DNA of 64,000 bases from Rhodanobacter spathiphylli B39 (GCF_000264295.1 NZ_AJXT01000004.1:558001-622000), one strand, 5' to 3'. Positions 10,173 to 19,062 are shown, numbered from the stretch's first letter. Translations and numbers: made by a program. Notes: a model not told the origin generated them from the sequence alone.

Positions 10173-10922
10173 ATGCGCATCGAACAGCAACCGGCTTACG
10201 TCCTGCACGCGCGGCCCTATCGCGAGACGTCGCTGCTGCTGGAGTGCCTGAGTCGCGAGCATGGCCGGCTGGGCGTGGTGGCGCGCGGAGTGCGCGGCGA
10301 GCGTGCACGGTTGCGCCGGGCCCAACTGGAACCGTTCCAGGCGCTGCGCATGGATCTGCTGCTGCGAGGCGAGATGGCCACGCTGACGGCGGTCGAGACG
10401 GTGGGCACGCCGACCCGGCTGGGTGGCGATGCCGGGCTGGCCGGGCTGTATCTCAACGAACTGGTGGTGCGCCTCACCGGGCGGCAGGACCCTTCGCCGC
10501 CGTTGTTCGATGCCTATGCGCTCACCTTGCAGCGACTGGCAGTCGAGCCGTCGCTGGCGTGGACATTGCGCCGGTTCGAGCGCGACCTGCTGGAGGCGAC
10601 CGGCTACGGCCTGCAGCTGGCGCACGATGCGGATTCCGGTGAATGTCTGGAGCCGCAGGCGAGCTATCGCTACGAAGTCGAGCAGGGCGCCGTGCGGTGC
10701 GCGGCCAGCAGTCCGCACGCCATCCTGGGCCGCGACCTGCTGGCGCTGGAACAGGATCGCATGCCCGACGCCGCCGGCCTCAAGGCGCTGCGCGACATGA
10801 TCCGCCGGGTGATCCGCTTCCACCTGGGTGGCGCCGAATTGCGCGCCTGGCGGGTGCTGGCGATGGCGGTGTCGAAAAACCAGGCGGGTGCCGCGCCGCC
10901 ACCTGCGGAAAGGCTCGACTAG
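10173..10922 (+). CDS. recO: DNA repair protein RecO
   Basis: Recombination mediator that helps load RecA on SSB-coated single-stranded DNA in the RecFOR pathway, 249 aa. The N-terminal OB fold covers about 1-80 (VLHARPYRETSLLLE, then LGVVARGVRG). A helical C-terminal domain follows. No clear zinc-binding cysteine set is present, as in many gammaproteobacterial RecO. Its stop overlaps the stop of the convergent receiver gene. pdxJ, often next in gammaproteobacteria, is not present. Confidence 0.92.
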   Translation: MRIEQQPAYVLHARPYRETSLLLECLSREHGRLGVVARGVRGERARLRRAQLEPFQALRMDLLLRGEMATLTAVETVGTPTRLGGDAGLAGLYLNELVVRLTGRQDPSPPLFDAYALTLQRLAVEPSLAWTLRRFERDLLEATGYGLQLAHDADSGECLEPQASYRYEVEQGAVRCAASSPHAILGRDLLALEQDRMPDAAGLKALRDMIRRVIRFHLGGAELRAWRVLAMAVSKNQAGAAPPPAERLD

Positions 10923-11686
10923 CCGAGCGCCTGCAGGGTCGCCAGCAAGGTGCGGCGGAAGCGGGTCAGCGCGGGGGCGCCGACTCCGCGGCGCGGCAGT
11001 TGCTGCTGCAGCAGCATGGTCTGCCGGGACAAGGCACTGGCGCCGCAGAATCCGCACGATGAGCGCAGACGATGCAGGCGATCGCTGAAGCTGTCGCGGT
11101 CGAGGCTCAGCGTGTCCAGTTCCCGCGACAGCAGCACCAGTTCGTCGCGCAGCAGCAGGCGCAAGGCGTGCATGGTGGTGGCGTCGCCGGTGGTGTTCAG
11201 CGCTGCCTGGTCGTCCAGCACGCTGGCGCTGCGCTCGTCCATCGGCATCAGCGCCAGCATCTGGCGCAGCTGGCTCAGCCCGCAAGGCTTCAGCAGCACC
11301 TCGCTGAAACCGGCGTCCAGCAGCGACTGGCGATCACCGGGCGCCAGCTCGGCGCTGGTCGCCACCGCGATGCTGTCGGCCGAGCGGGCCTGCACGTCGT
11401 CGCGCAGCGTCTGCAGGATCTGCAGCGCGCCGGCGCCGGGCATGCGGCAATCCAGCAACAGCAGGTCGTACGATTCGGCCGTGGCACGTGCCAGCGCGGC
11501 CTGGCCATCCATGCAGGCCTCCGCATCGGCGCCCATCGAGGCCAGTCCATCGCACAGGAAACGGCAACTGCCAGGATCGTCGTCGGCCACCAGCACGCGC
11601 GGGCGGGGCAGCGGGCGGGGCGGATTGACGGGTTCGCAGACGGGGTCGGCAAGGCGGCTGGGCATGACGAATTCCATATCGTTCAT
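10919..11686 (-). CDS. Orphan response regulator: receiver plus Hpt-like domain
   Basis: 255 aa. Residues about 29-145 are a receiver domain: acidic pocket DDD near 36-38, phospho-acceptor Asp in LLLLDCRMPG, and the conserved Lys in EVLLKPCG. The C-terminal part (about 165-250) is helical and carries HRLRSSCGFCGA, which resembles the phosphorylated-histidine helix of Hpt domains, although the usual HxLKG is altered to HRLRS. No DNA-binding domain and no kinase nearby. Start is uncertain: in-frame Met codons also lie at 11677 and 11665. It diverges from the YdbH-like gene over 24 bases. Confidence 0.75.
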   Translation of the reverse strand: MNDMEFVMPSRLADPVCEPVNPPRPLPRPRVLVADDDPGSCRFLCDGLASMGADAEACMDGQAALARATAESYDLLLLDCRMPGAGALQILQTLRDDVQARSADSIAVATSAELAPGDRQSLLDAGFSEVLLKPCGLSQLRQMLALMPMDERSASVLDDQAALNTTGDATTMHALRLLLRDELVLLSRELDTLSLDRDSFSDRLHRLRSSCGFCGASALSRQTMLLQQQLPRRGVGAPALTRFRRTLLATLQALG

Positions 11687-11710
11687 CTTGATTTGGCAGA
11701 ATGGCCCGAC

Positions 11711-13732
11711 ATGCGTCCGACTTCAAGCCATTTCCTGATCTGTTGCTGCCTGCTGCTGGGACTCGCCTGGGCCTTGCCCGCGCAGGCCGACGTGCTGCTG
11801 AGCGCGAAGTCGATCACCGCCCCGGGCATCCATCTGCAGGCGGTGACGCTGCGCATCGGCGAAGACGTCGCCGGCGGCCTGCATCTGCAGCTGGACGCGG
11901 CCCAGGCCGATATTCCCGCGATGGGCTGGCGGCGGCTGGGCCTGAGCGTCGACGGCAACCTGCAACGCGACGTCCGCCTGCGCTGGACGCTGGACGGCAA
12001 GCTGCGTCTGGCCGGCGCCCCGGGCGGCGCGCTCGGCGACGCGCAGTTCAACGTGCAGCTCAGCGAGGCGGCCAACACCTTGCTGGTCGATATCCAGCAG
12101 GGCAAGGCCAATGCCAGCGCATGGCTGCCGCTGGACCAGCCCACGCATGCCCAGATCAGCGTGGACAACCTGCCCACCGGCTGGCTGCAGGGTCTGCTCG
12201 GCACGGTGTGGTCGGGGCGGCCCACCGCCGGTCGCCTGAAAGCGGAACTGGCGCTGGACCTGCGCGACCAGGGCCTGCAGTCGTCCGGCGAGTTCACCCT
12301 CACCGACACGGGTTTCGACACGCCCGCCGGCACGCTGGCCGGGCAGGGGCTCGGTGGCAGCGGCCGCTTCAGCCTGGACACCACGAACGGCCCGGCCAGC
12401 ATCGATCTGGATGCCAGCCTGCGTGGCGGCGAGCTGCTGCTGGGGCCGCTCTACGCAAGGCTGCCGGACCATCCGGTGCAACTGGGCCTGCATGCGGACG
12501 CCCAGCACGGCGGGTTCGACATGAGCCGCTTGCGGGTGAACGATGCCGATGCGCTGCAGCTCGACGGCGCTCTGTCCTTCGACGCCAGGGGCGAGTTGAA
12601 GAGCTTGCGGCTGGATCGCCTGCACGCGAATTTCCCGGCCGCCTACCAGCGTTATGGCCAGGCTTGGCTCAGCACGCTGGGCCTGCGTGACATGCGCGTC
12701 AATGGGCAGCTGAATGCCAGTCTCGATCTGCGGGCGGACGGCCCGCACGCCTTTGCCTTCAGCACCGACGGCATCAGCCTCGCCGATGCGGACAGCCACC
12801 TGGCGGTCGACGGCCTGCAGGGCGGGCTGGACTGGGCGCGCGACGGCGAGCGCCCCGCCACCACGCTGGCCTGGCGCAGCCTGCAGTTCTACCAGGTGGT
12901 CAACGGTGCCGCCCGTTCGCGCTGGCAGAGCAATGGCGGCACGCTCGCCCTGCAGCAACCGCTGCAGATCCCGGTGTTCCACGGGCAGTGGCAGATCAGC
13001 CAGCTGGACTGGCGCCCGGCTGCGGCGCAGGGCCAGCGCCTGGCCGCATCGATGACGGTGACCGGCGTCGACATGGCCGCCTTCAGCCAGGCGATGGGCT
13101 GGCCGGCGTTCCCCGGCACGCTGGCCGGCGCGATTCCCTCGCTGCGCTGGGTCGACGACCGTTTCGAACTGGAAGGCGGCCTGTCGGCAAACCTGTTTGG
13201 CGGCTTCGTCGACATCACCCGGCTGTCATTGCAGCAGCCGTTCGGCACCACGCCGGTGCTGACTGGCGACATCTCGCTGAAACAGCTGGATCTGGCGGCG
13301 ATCACCAGCGTGTTCGACTTCGGCAGCATCACCGGCCCGCTGGATGGCGCGATCAACGACCTGCGCCTGGTCAACTGGAGTCCGGTGGCGTTCAACGCCA
13401 GCCTGCTGGCCGGCGAAGGCGGGCGGATCAGCCAGCGCGCGGTGAACAACCTCACCTCGGTCGGCGGCGGTGGCATCGCGGCCGGCCTGCAGGGTGCCGT
13501 GCTGAAACTGTTCAAGACCTTCGGCTACAAGCGCATCGGCCTCAACTGCACGCTGCAGGGCACGGTCTGCCGGATGAGCGGGCTGGAGGCCAACGACGGC
13601 GGCTACACTATCGTCGAAGGCAGCGGCCTGCCGCGGCTGCAGGTGATCGGCCACCAGACCCAGGTCGACTGGCCGACCCTGGTGCAGCGGCTGCACGACG
13701 CGATCCACGGGGAAACCCCGCAAATCCGCTGA
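11711..13732 (+). CDS. YdbH-like (AsmA-like) exported envelope protein
   Basis: 673 aa from ATG 11711. The upstream frame is open, but this Met begins a classic signal sequence (FLICCCLLLGLAWALPAQA, cut near residue 27). The body is a long series of beta-strand-rich repeats with no catalytic motif, like the bridge-forming AsmA-like proteins. The C-terminal part (about 510-660; NNLTSVGGGGIAAG, LNCTLQGTVCRMSG, PRLQVIGHQTQVDW) resembles the YdbH/dicarboxylate-transport-like domain. A YdbL-type gene follows 49 bases later, the same pairing as ydbH-ynbE-ydbL in E. coli, where YdbH helps lipid transport between membranes. The role here is inferred from that pairing. Confidence 0.6.
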   Translation: MRPTSSHFLICCCLLLGLAWALPAQADVLLSAKSITAPGIHLQAVTLRIGEDVAGGLHLQLDAAQADIPAMGWRRLGLSVDGNLQRDVRLRWTLDGKLRLAGAPGGALGDAQFNVQLSEAANTLLVDIQQGKANASAWLPLDQPTHAQISVDNLPTGWLQGLLGTVWSGRPTAGRLKAELALDLRDQGLQSSGEFTLTDTGFDTPAGTLAGQGLGGSGRFSLDTTNGPASIDLDASLRGGELLLGPLYARLPDHPVQLGLHADAQHGGFDMSRLRVNDADALQLDGALSFDARGELKSLRLDRLHANFPAAYQRYGQAWLSTLGLRDMRVNGQLNASLDLRADGPHAFAFSTDGISLADADSHLAVDGLQGGLDWARDGERPATTLAWRSLQFYQVVNGAARSRWQSNGGTLALQQPLQIPVFHGQWQISQLDWRPAAAQGQRLAASMTVTGVDMAAFSQAMGWPAFPGTLAGAIPSLRWVDDRFELEGGLSANLFGGFVDITRLSLQQPFGTTPVLTGDISLKQLDLAAITSVFDFGSITGPLDGAINDLRLVNWSPVAFNASLLAGEGGRISQRAVNNLTSVGGGGIAAGLQGAVLKLFKTFGYKRIGLNCTLQGTVCRMSGLEANDGGYTIVEGSGLPRLQVIGHQTQVDWPTLVQRLHDAIHGETPQIR

Positions 13733-13781
13733 GCGACATGCCCCGCCGCCTCATCCATCCATCTCACTGCTGGAGTTCCTC

Positions 13782-14381
13782 ATGCGCAAGCGCCTCTACG
13801 TCATCCTGACCGCCCTGGCCGTGACGCTGGTCGGCTGCGTCACGATCAACGTCTACTTTCCCGAAGCGGCCGCGCAGAAGGCCGCCGACCAGTTCATCGG
13901 CAACGTGCTGGACCAGGCGACCCCCGCCGCGCCCGCGCCGAAGACGCCCAAGCCGGCAGCCGATGGTGCCCAGCCGTCGGCGATGCTGCTGGACCTGCTG
14001 ATCCCGGCCGCGCAGGCCGCCGACGTGCCCGACATCCGCATCCAGACCAGCGCCACCGAGGCGATCCGCGCCCGCATGCATGCGCGCTTCCAGGGCACCC
14101 TGGGTTCGCTGCTCGACAGCGGCGCGGTGGGTTTCACCCGCGACGGCATGGTCGCCATGCGCGATGCCGCCAAGGTGCCGCTGAGCGCCCGCGCCCAAGC
14201 CAACGCCACGGTGGCCGACGAGAACCGCGACCGCGCCGCGCTGTACCGCGAAATCGCCCACGCCAACAACCACCCGGAGTGGGAGTCGCAGATCCGCGCC
14301 ACCTTCGCCAAAAGCTGGATCGAGAAGGCGCGCGCCGGCTGGTATTACCAGGACGCTGGCGGCGCCTGGCAGAAAAAATGA
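13782..14381 (+). CDS. YdbL-family (DUF1318) protein with lipoprotein signal
   Basis: 199 aa. The signal peptide ends in a lipobox (TLVGC, Cys19), so it is probably an outer-membrane lipoprotein. After a Pro/Ala-rich spacer come the DUF1318 features: RMHARFQGTLGSLLDSGAVG, DENRDRAALYREIA and the C-terminal KARAGWYYQDAGGAWQKK. In E. coli the lipoprotein YnbE and the soluble YdbL are separate. Here the lipobox and an N-terminal CVTINVYFPE stretch are on the same chain as the YdbL part, which suggests it carries both jobs. It follows the YdbH-like gene. Confidence 0.75.
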   Translation: MRKRLYVILTALAVTLVGCVTINVYFPEAAAQKAADQFIGNVLDQATPAAPAPKTPKPAADGAQPSAMLLDLLIPAAQAADVPDIRIQTSATEAIRARMHARFQGTLGSLLDSGAVGFTRDGMVAMRDAAKVPLSARAQANATVADENRDRAALYREIAHANNHPEWESQIRATFAKSWIEKARAGWYYQDAGGAWQKK

Positions 14382-14457
14382 GCCGGGCGGGGTGTCGCGG
14401 GGCGTGAGGCGGGCCGATCTGGGATAATCGCCGGTCAGCCATCAGCCATGCGATCCC

Positions 14458-15801
14458 ATGTCCCGATCCAACTCCGTTTCGCCCAAACCCTTTGAAGCCA
14501 TGATCACCGACCTCGGACATGACGGCCGGGGCGTGGCGCGGATCGACGGCAAGACGGTCTTCGTCAGCGGCGGCCTGCTTGGCGAAACGGTGATCGCGAA
14601 GCTGCGCGAGCGTCATCGGCATTTCGACGAAGCCGAAGTGGTCGAGGTGATCACCGCCTCGCCGCACCGGGTCGAGCCGCGCTGCCAGCACTTCGCGCTG
14701 TGCAGCGGCTGTTCGCTGCAGCACCTCGATGCGTCCTCGCAGATCGCCGCCAAGCAGCGCGTGCTGGCCGAGAATTTCGAGCGCATCGGCAAGGTCACGC
14801 CGCAGTCGTGGTTGCCCCCGCTGACCGCCGAGCCCTGGGGCTACCGGCGCAAGGGCCGGTTGTCGGTGCGCAACGTGGCCAAGAAGGGCAGCGTGCTGGT
14901 CGGCTTCCGCGAAGAGCAGAACCCGCGCTTCGTCACCCCGATCCAGCGCTGCGAAGTGATGCACCCGTCGCTGGGCCCCAAGGTGGGTCTGCTGGCCGAA
15001 CTGCTGGGCACGATGGACGCCGTCGACACCATTGCGCAGATCGAGTTCGCCGCCGGCGACGACCTGATGGCGCTGGTGTTCCGTCACCTGCAGCCGCTCA
15101 GCGAGCGCGATCTGGCCGCGCTCACCGCCTTCGGCCAGCACCACGGCTTCGCGATCTACCTGCAGCCCGGCGGTGTCAGCAGCGTGCATCCGCTGTGGCC
15201 GGAACAGCCGCGGCTGGCCTTCCGCATCGCCAGCGACGATCCGCGTTTCGCCGACGTGGAACTGGAATTCCAGCCGCTGGATTTCGTGCAGGTCAACGCC
15301 GGCATGAACCAGTTGATGATGGCCCGCGCGATGGAGCTGCTCGATCCGCAACCGACCGATCGCGTGCTCGACCTGTTCTGCGGCCTGGGCAATTTCACCC
15401 TGCCGATCGCGCGCCGGGTGGCCGAGGTGGTTGGCGTGGAAGGCGAGCACGGCCTGGTCGAACGCGCCGCGCAGAACGCCGCGCGCAACGGCATCGACAA
15501 CGCGAAGTTCCACGTCGCCAACCTGTTCGAGGACCAGCGCCATGCCGACTGGGCGAAGCAGCCGTGGGACAAGCTGCTGCTCGATCCACCCCGCGCCGGC
15601 GCCGACAAGGTGCTGGAGTACCTGCCGCGCAAGCAGACACATCGCATCGTCTACGTCTCCTGTCATCCCGCCTCGCTGGCGCGCGACGCCGGCATCCTGG
15701 TCAACCAGCACGGTTTCCGGCTGACCTCGGCCGGCGTGATGGACATGTTCCCGCACACCGCGCATGTGGAATCCATCGCGGTATTTGAGCGGTCTTCCTG
15801 A
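14458..15801 (+). CDS. rlmD: 23S rRNA (uracil-1939-C5)-methyltransferase RlmD
   Basis: 447 aa, SAM-dependent RNA methyltransferase of the RumA family. An N-terminal TRAM domain (MITDLGHDGRGVARIDGKTVF) is followed by the 4Fe-4S ligands (CQHFALCSGCSLQH and an upstream or downstream partner). The SAM site is VLDLFCGLGNFTLP, motif IV is LLLDPPRAG, and the catalytic cysteine is in IVYVSCHPASLARD. The ATG at 14458 has no strong ribosome site. Stands alone between short gaps. Confidence 0.95.
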   Translation: MSRSNSVSPKPFEAMITDLGHDGRGVARIDGKTVFVSGGLLGETVIAKLRERHRHFDEAEVVEVITASPHRVEPRCQHFALCSGCSLQHLDASSQIAAKQRVLAENFERIGKVTPQSWLPPLTAEPWGYRRKGRLSVRNVAKKGSVLVGFREEQNPRFVTPIQRCEVMHPSLGPKVGLLAELLGTMDAVDTIAQIEFAAGDDLMALVFRHLQPLSERDLAALTAFGQHHGFAIYLQPGGVSSVHPLWPEQPRLAFRIASDDPRFADVELEFQPLDFVQVNAGMNQLMMARAMELLDPQPTDRVLDLFCGLGNFTLPIARRVAEVVGVEGEHGLVERAAQNAARNGIDNAKFHVANLFEDQRHADWAKQPWDKLLLDPPRAGADKVLEYLPRKQTHRIVYVSCHPASLARDAGILVNQHGFRLTSAGVMDMFPHTAHVESIAVFERSS

Positions 15802-15894
15802 TCGCGAAAGTCAAACGGGCGGCCATCCATGGCCGCACTCCTCAATAAAAGCCGTTTCGTTGCAGGCGTTGTCGCTGGTTGAAATCCGGATTCC

Positions 15895-16416
15895 ATGGCT
15901 ATCGAGATCGAACGCAAATTCATGTTGGCCAACGACAGCTGGCGCGAAGGCATCGAGCGCAGCGAGCCGATGGCCCAGGGCTACCTGGTCGGGGCGCAGG
16001 CGCTGCGCGAAGGCCATGCCCGCGCCTCGGTGCGTGCGCGCCTCGCCGGCGACACGGCCTGGCTCAACATCAAGGCGGCCACGCCCGGCATCGCGCGGGC
16101 CGAATTCGAGTACCCGATACCGGTGGACGATGCGCGCGCGCTGCTGGCCAGCCTGTGCGACGGCGTGCTGGAGAAGGTTCGCCACCATGTCCGCGTCGAT
16201 GGCGTACTGTTCGAGATCGATGAATTCCATGGCGACAACGAGGGCCTGGTCGTGGCCGAAGTCGAACTGCCCGCGGTCGATGCACCGTTTCCGCGGCCGT
16301 CGTGGCTGGGCCGCGAGGTCAGCGCGCTGACGCGCTACTACAACGTCAACCTGATCGCGCACCCGTACCGGCAATGGTCGCCGGCCGAGCGCGCTGCCGA
16401 GGATGCTGCATGTTGA
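15895..16416 (+). CDS. CYTH-domain protein (triphosphatase or adenylate cyclase-like)
   Basis: 173 aa. Begins IEIERKFMLAN, the diagnostic ExExK motif at the mouth of the CYTH tunnel. Arg and Lys residues that line the tunnel follow (SVRARLAG, LNIKAA), with acidic EIDEFHG and VVAEVELP strands. Bacterial single-domain members are usually inorganic triphosphatases; a class IV adenylate cyclase is the alternative. Its last seven bases overlap the nagZ start, so the two are probably co-translated. Confidence 0.9.
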   Translation: MAIEIERKFMLANDSWREGIERSEPMAQGYLVGAQALREGHARASVRARLAGDTAWLNIKAATPGIARAEFEYPIPVDDARALLASLCDGVLEKVRHHVRVDGVLFEIDEFHGDNEGLVVAEVELPAVDAPFPRPSWLGREVSALTRYYNVNLIAHPYRQWSPAERAAEDAAC

Positions 16417-17426
16417 TGATCGGCGTGGCCGCGCTGGAACTGGCCGAACACGAAAAACCCTGGTTGCGCGCGCCATGCGTCGCCGGCGTGCTGCTGTTTG
16501 CGCGCAACTACCAGTCGCGCGAACAGCTGATCGCCTTGTGCGAATCGATCCGCGACGTCGGTGGTGATCACCTGCTGATCGCGGTCGACCAGGAAGGCGG
16601 CCCGGTGCAGCGCTTCCGCGACGGCTTCACCCGCCTGCCGCCGCTGGCGGCGATCGGCGCGGTCTACGAGCAGGATGCCGACGAGGCGATCCGGCTGGCC
16701 GAGGAGCACGCCTGGGTGATGGCCAGCGAGCTGCGCGCCAGCGGCGTGGACTTCAGCTTCGCCCCGGTGGTCGACCTGGCCCGCGGCAACGCGGCGATCG
16801 GCCTGCGCGCGTTCCACGCCGATCCGGCGATTGCCGCCGAACTGGGCCAGGCCTATGTGCGGGGCATGCACCTGGGCGGCATAGCGGCGGTGCTCAAGCA
16901 TTTCCCGGGGCACGGTTCGGTCACCGGCGACACCCACAAGGTGGCGGCGATCGATCCGCGCAGCCTGGATCAGATCCGCCACGACGACCTGCGCCCGTTC
17001 GCCGAATGCATCGAGGCGCGCGTCGAGGCGGTGATGATGGCCCACGTCACCTACCCGAGAGTGGACAGCCAGCCGGCCGGCTATTCGAAAATCTGGATCG
17101 AACAGATCCTGCGTGGCGAACTGGGTTTCGCCGGCGCGGTGATCAGCGACGACATCAGCATGGCCGCCGCCGGTGCGGCCGGCAGCGTGGGCAAGCGGGT
17201 GAGGGCGCATCTCGATGCCGGCTGCGACCTGGTGCTGGCCTGCTTCCCCGACGTGGTCGACGAAGCGATCGCCGCGATGCCTGCGCGCACCGACGCCATG
17301 CCCGCGACACTGGCCGCCCTGCGCGGCGCCATCGGGCCGACCTGGGCCGGCCTCACCGACAACCCGCAGCGCGACCGCTTCGTGGCGCGCATCACGGCAC
17401 TCCACGCCGATCAAGGAACCGCATGA
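16410..17426 (+). CDS. nagZ: Beta-N-acetylhexosaminidase NagZ
   Basis: Cytoplasmic GH3 glycosidase of peptidoglycan recycling; cleaves GlcNAc from GlcNAc-1,6-anhydroMurNAc peptides. 338 aa. I chose ATG 16410 (MLMIGVAALEL), which matches Xanthomonad NagZ; ATG 16416 is two codons later. VDQEGGPVQRFR and the active-site loop KHFPGHGSVTGDTH are present, with the nucleophile Asp in VISDDISM. Overlaps the CYTH gene by seven bases and hpt by four (ATGA). Confidence 0.95.
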   Translation: MLMIGVAALELAEHEKPWLRAPCVAGVLLFARNYQSREQLIALCESIRDVGGDHLLIAVDQEGGPVQRFRDGFTRLPPLAAIGAVYEQDADEAIRLAEEHAWVMASELRASGVDFSFAPVVDLARGNAAIGLRAFHADPAIAAELGQAYVRGMHLGGIAAVLKHFPGHGSVTGDTHKVAAIDPRSLDQIRHDDLRPFAECIEARVEAVMMAHVTYPRVDSQPAGYSKIWIEQILRGELGFAGAVISDDISMAAAGAAGSVGKRVRAHLDAGCDLVLACFPDVVDEAIAAMPARTDAMPATLAALRGAIGPTWAGLTDNPQRDRFVARITALHADQGTA

Positions 17427-17986
17427 ACACTCCCACTCCCGCCCTGGCCGACGCGCTGGCCAACGCCGACCTCCTGTTCGCCGGTGAGGCACTGGCGCCG
17501 GTGATCACCGACATGGGCCGTCGCATCGACGCCGCGCTGGACGGCGAGCGCGCGGTGTTCCTCACCGTGATGAACGGCGCGCTGATCTTCGCCGGCCAGC
17601 TGGCGCTGGCGATCCGCACCGACGTGGAATTCGACTACGTGCACGCCACCCGTTACCGCGGCGCCACCTCGGGCAAGGAACTGCACTGGCTGCGCGAGCC
17701 GATGGTGTCGCTGCAGGGCCGCGTGGTGCTGCTGGTCGATGACATCCTCGACGAAGGCCACACGCTGAAGGAAGTGCGCGACGACTGCTACCGGCGCGGC
17801 GCGAAGAAGGTCTACATCGCCAGTCTCTGCACCAAGCGCCACGACCGCCTGGTCGAAGGCATCAGCTCCGACTTCAACGGCGTCGAACTGCCCGATCGCT
17901 ACGTGTTCGGCTACGGCATGGACTACTACGAACAAGGCCGCAACCTGCCGGGCATCTACGCGCTGAAAGAAGAAAGCGCGGAGTAG
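17423..17986 (+). CDS. hpt: Hypoxanthine-guanine phosphoribosyltransferase
   Basis: Purine salvage enzyme, 187 aa, making IMP/GMP from hypoxanthine/guanine and PRPP. The PRPP-binding loop is VLLVDDILDEGHTL; the flexible-loop region is HATRYRGATSGKEL; the C-terminal base-binding part contains PDRYVFGYGMDYYEQGRNLPGI (split here as PDRYVFGYGMDYY then EQGRNLPGI). Coupled to nagZ through an ATGA overlap. The phosphorylase gene 160 bases on is another purine-salvage enzyme, separated from hpt by a repeat element. Confidence 0.95.
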   Translation: MNTPTPALADALANADLLFAGEALAPVITDMGRRIDAALDGERAVFLTVMNGALIFAGQLALAIRTDVEFDYVHATRYRGATSGKELHWLREPMVSLQGRVVLLVDDILDEGHTLKEVRDDCYRRGAKKVYIASLCTKRHDRLVEGISSDFNGVELPDRYVFGYGMDYYEQGRNLPGIYALKEESAE

Positions 17987-17993
17987 GCTCTTA

Positions 17994-18098
17994 GCTCCTC
18001 CCCCTGCTTGCAGGGGGAGGTTGGGAGGGGGTGCTCTTGATCTGAAACTTTCAAGAGCGACCCCACCCCAGCCCTCCCCTGCGCGCAGGGGAGGGAGC
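17994..18098. repeat. ~105 bp multi-hairpin palindromic repeat, copy 1
   Basis: Three hairpins in a row: CTCCCCCTGC/GCAGGGGGAG at the left; GCTCTTGA/TCAAGAGC around 18033-18058; and a palindrome of CCCTCCCCTGC with GCAGGGGAGGG at the right. The two ends also form 14-base near-perfect terminal inverted repeats. Copy 2 lies at 21133-21240. Confidence 0.9.
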
Positions 18099-18147
18099 AG
18101 AAGCGGCGACGCATCCTGCCCTCACCCCGTTGCAATGGATCTCCCCC

Positions 18148-18909
18148 ATGACGAATTCCGACCAGCCCCCCATCCACCTCGCCGTCATCGGCGGCAGCGG
18201 CCTGTACAACTTTGCCGGCCTGGAAAACGCCACGCGCCACAGCGTGGACACGCCCTACGGCCCGGCCTCCGGCGACGTGGTGATCGGCGACTTTGCCGGC
18301 CGGCGCATCGCCTTCCTGGCCCGCCACGGCGAGAGCCACACGCTGCCGCCGCACCGGGTGAATTACCGGGCCAACCTGTGGGCGCTGCACAGCCTCGGCG
18401 CACGGCGGGTGATCGGGGTGAACGCGGTCGGCGGCATTCGCGGCGACATGGGGCCGCGGGTGATCGTGGTGCCCGACCAGATCATCGACTACACCCACGG
18501 CCGCTCCACCAGCTTCTGCGACGTCGAAGGCGCCGAGGTGAAGCACATCGACTTCAGCGAGCCGTACACCGAATCGCTGCGCCTGCAATTGCTGGCGGCG
18601 GCGCGCGCGGCCAACGTCGAGGTGATCGGCGGCGGCTGCTACGGCGCCACCCAGGGCCCGCGGCTGGAAACCCGCGCCGAGATCGCCCGCATGAAGCGCG
18701 ACGGCTGCGACCTGGTCGGCATGACCGGCATGCCCGAGGCGGCGCTGGCGCGCGAGCTGGAGCTGGAATACGCCTGCCTGGCGCTGGTGGCGAACTTCGC
18801 CGCCGGCTGCGGCGACGAGGCGGAAATCAGCATCGAGGAAATCTTCGCCCACCTCGCCGCGGCCACCGCCGAGGTGCCGCGCATCCTGGAAAAAATGCTG
18901 CAGGCCTGA
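18148..18909 (+). CDS. MTA/MTI phosphorylase (S-methyl-5'-thioinosine phosphorylase type)
   Basis: 253 aa purine nucleoside phosphorylase of the MTAP family. GGSGLYNF phosphate loop, RHGESHTLPPHRVNYRAN (split: RHGESHTLPPH, RVNYRAN), GGCYGATQGPRLETRAEI and MTGMPEAALARE are all family blocks. In Pseudomonas-type organisms this member prefers methylthioinosine in methionine-salvage and polyamine by-product recycling; substrate cannot be fixed from sequence alone. Start ATG 18148; an ATG 18 bases upstream is possible. Confidence 0.85.
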   Translation: MTNSDQPPIHLAVIGGSGLYNFAGLENATRHSVDTPYGPASGDVVIGDFAGRRIAFLARHGESHTLPPHRVNYRANLWALHSLGARRVIGVNAVGGIRGDMGPRVIVVPDQIIDYTHGRSTSFCDVEGAEVKHIDFSEPYTESLRLQLLAAARAANVEVIGGGCYGATQGPRLETRAEIARMKRDGCDLVGMTGMPEAALARELELEYACLALVANFAAGCGDEAEISIEEIFAHLAAATAEVPRILEKMLQA

Positions 18910-18950
18910 ATTTGCCGGCGGAGTTTGTGCACCGGCAAGACATATTCGTA

Positions 18951-18980
18951 TTGCAATGGGCCTTCACATCTTGCTATTTT
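18951..18980 (+). promoter_or_regulatory. Possible sigma70 promoter for the cold-shock gene
   Basis: TTGCAA (18951-18956) and TATTTT (18975-18980), 18 bases apart. It would give a 5' leader of about 75 bases before the ATG, in keeping with cold-shock mRNAs. Weak match; inferred. Confidence 0.35.
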
Positions 18981-19062
18981 CCTCGCGGTCAGGGCGGCGA
19001 ACCGGGGGGATGAGTCGCGCGCAACCTGGCGTACTCACTCCATGTATCCAGAGGTTCTCGCA

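Noticed and set aside
11072-11710. Upstream extension of the YdbH-like reading frame to 11072
   Set aside because: The extension overlaps the receiver gene on the other strand, reads as Gln/His/Arg-rich noise, and would bury the signal peptide that begins at 11711.
17994-18098. CRISPR array
   Set aside because: The repeats are two dispersed palindromic elements, not regularly spaced direct repeats with spacers; no cas genes in the window.
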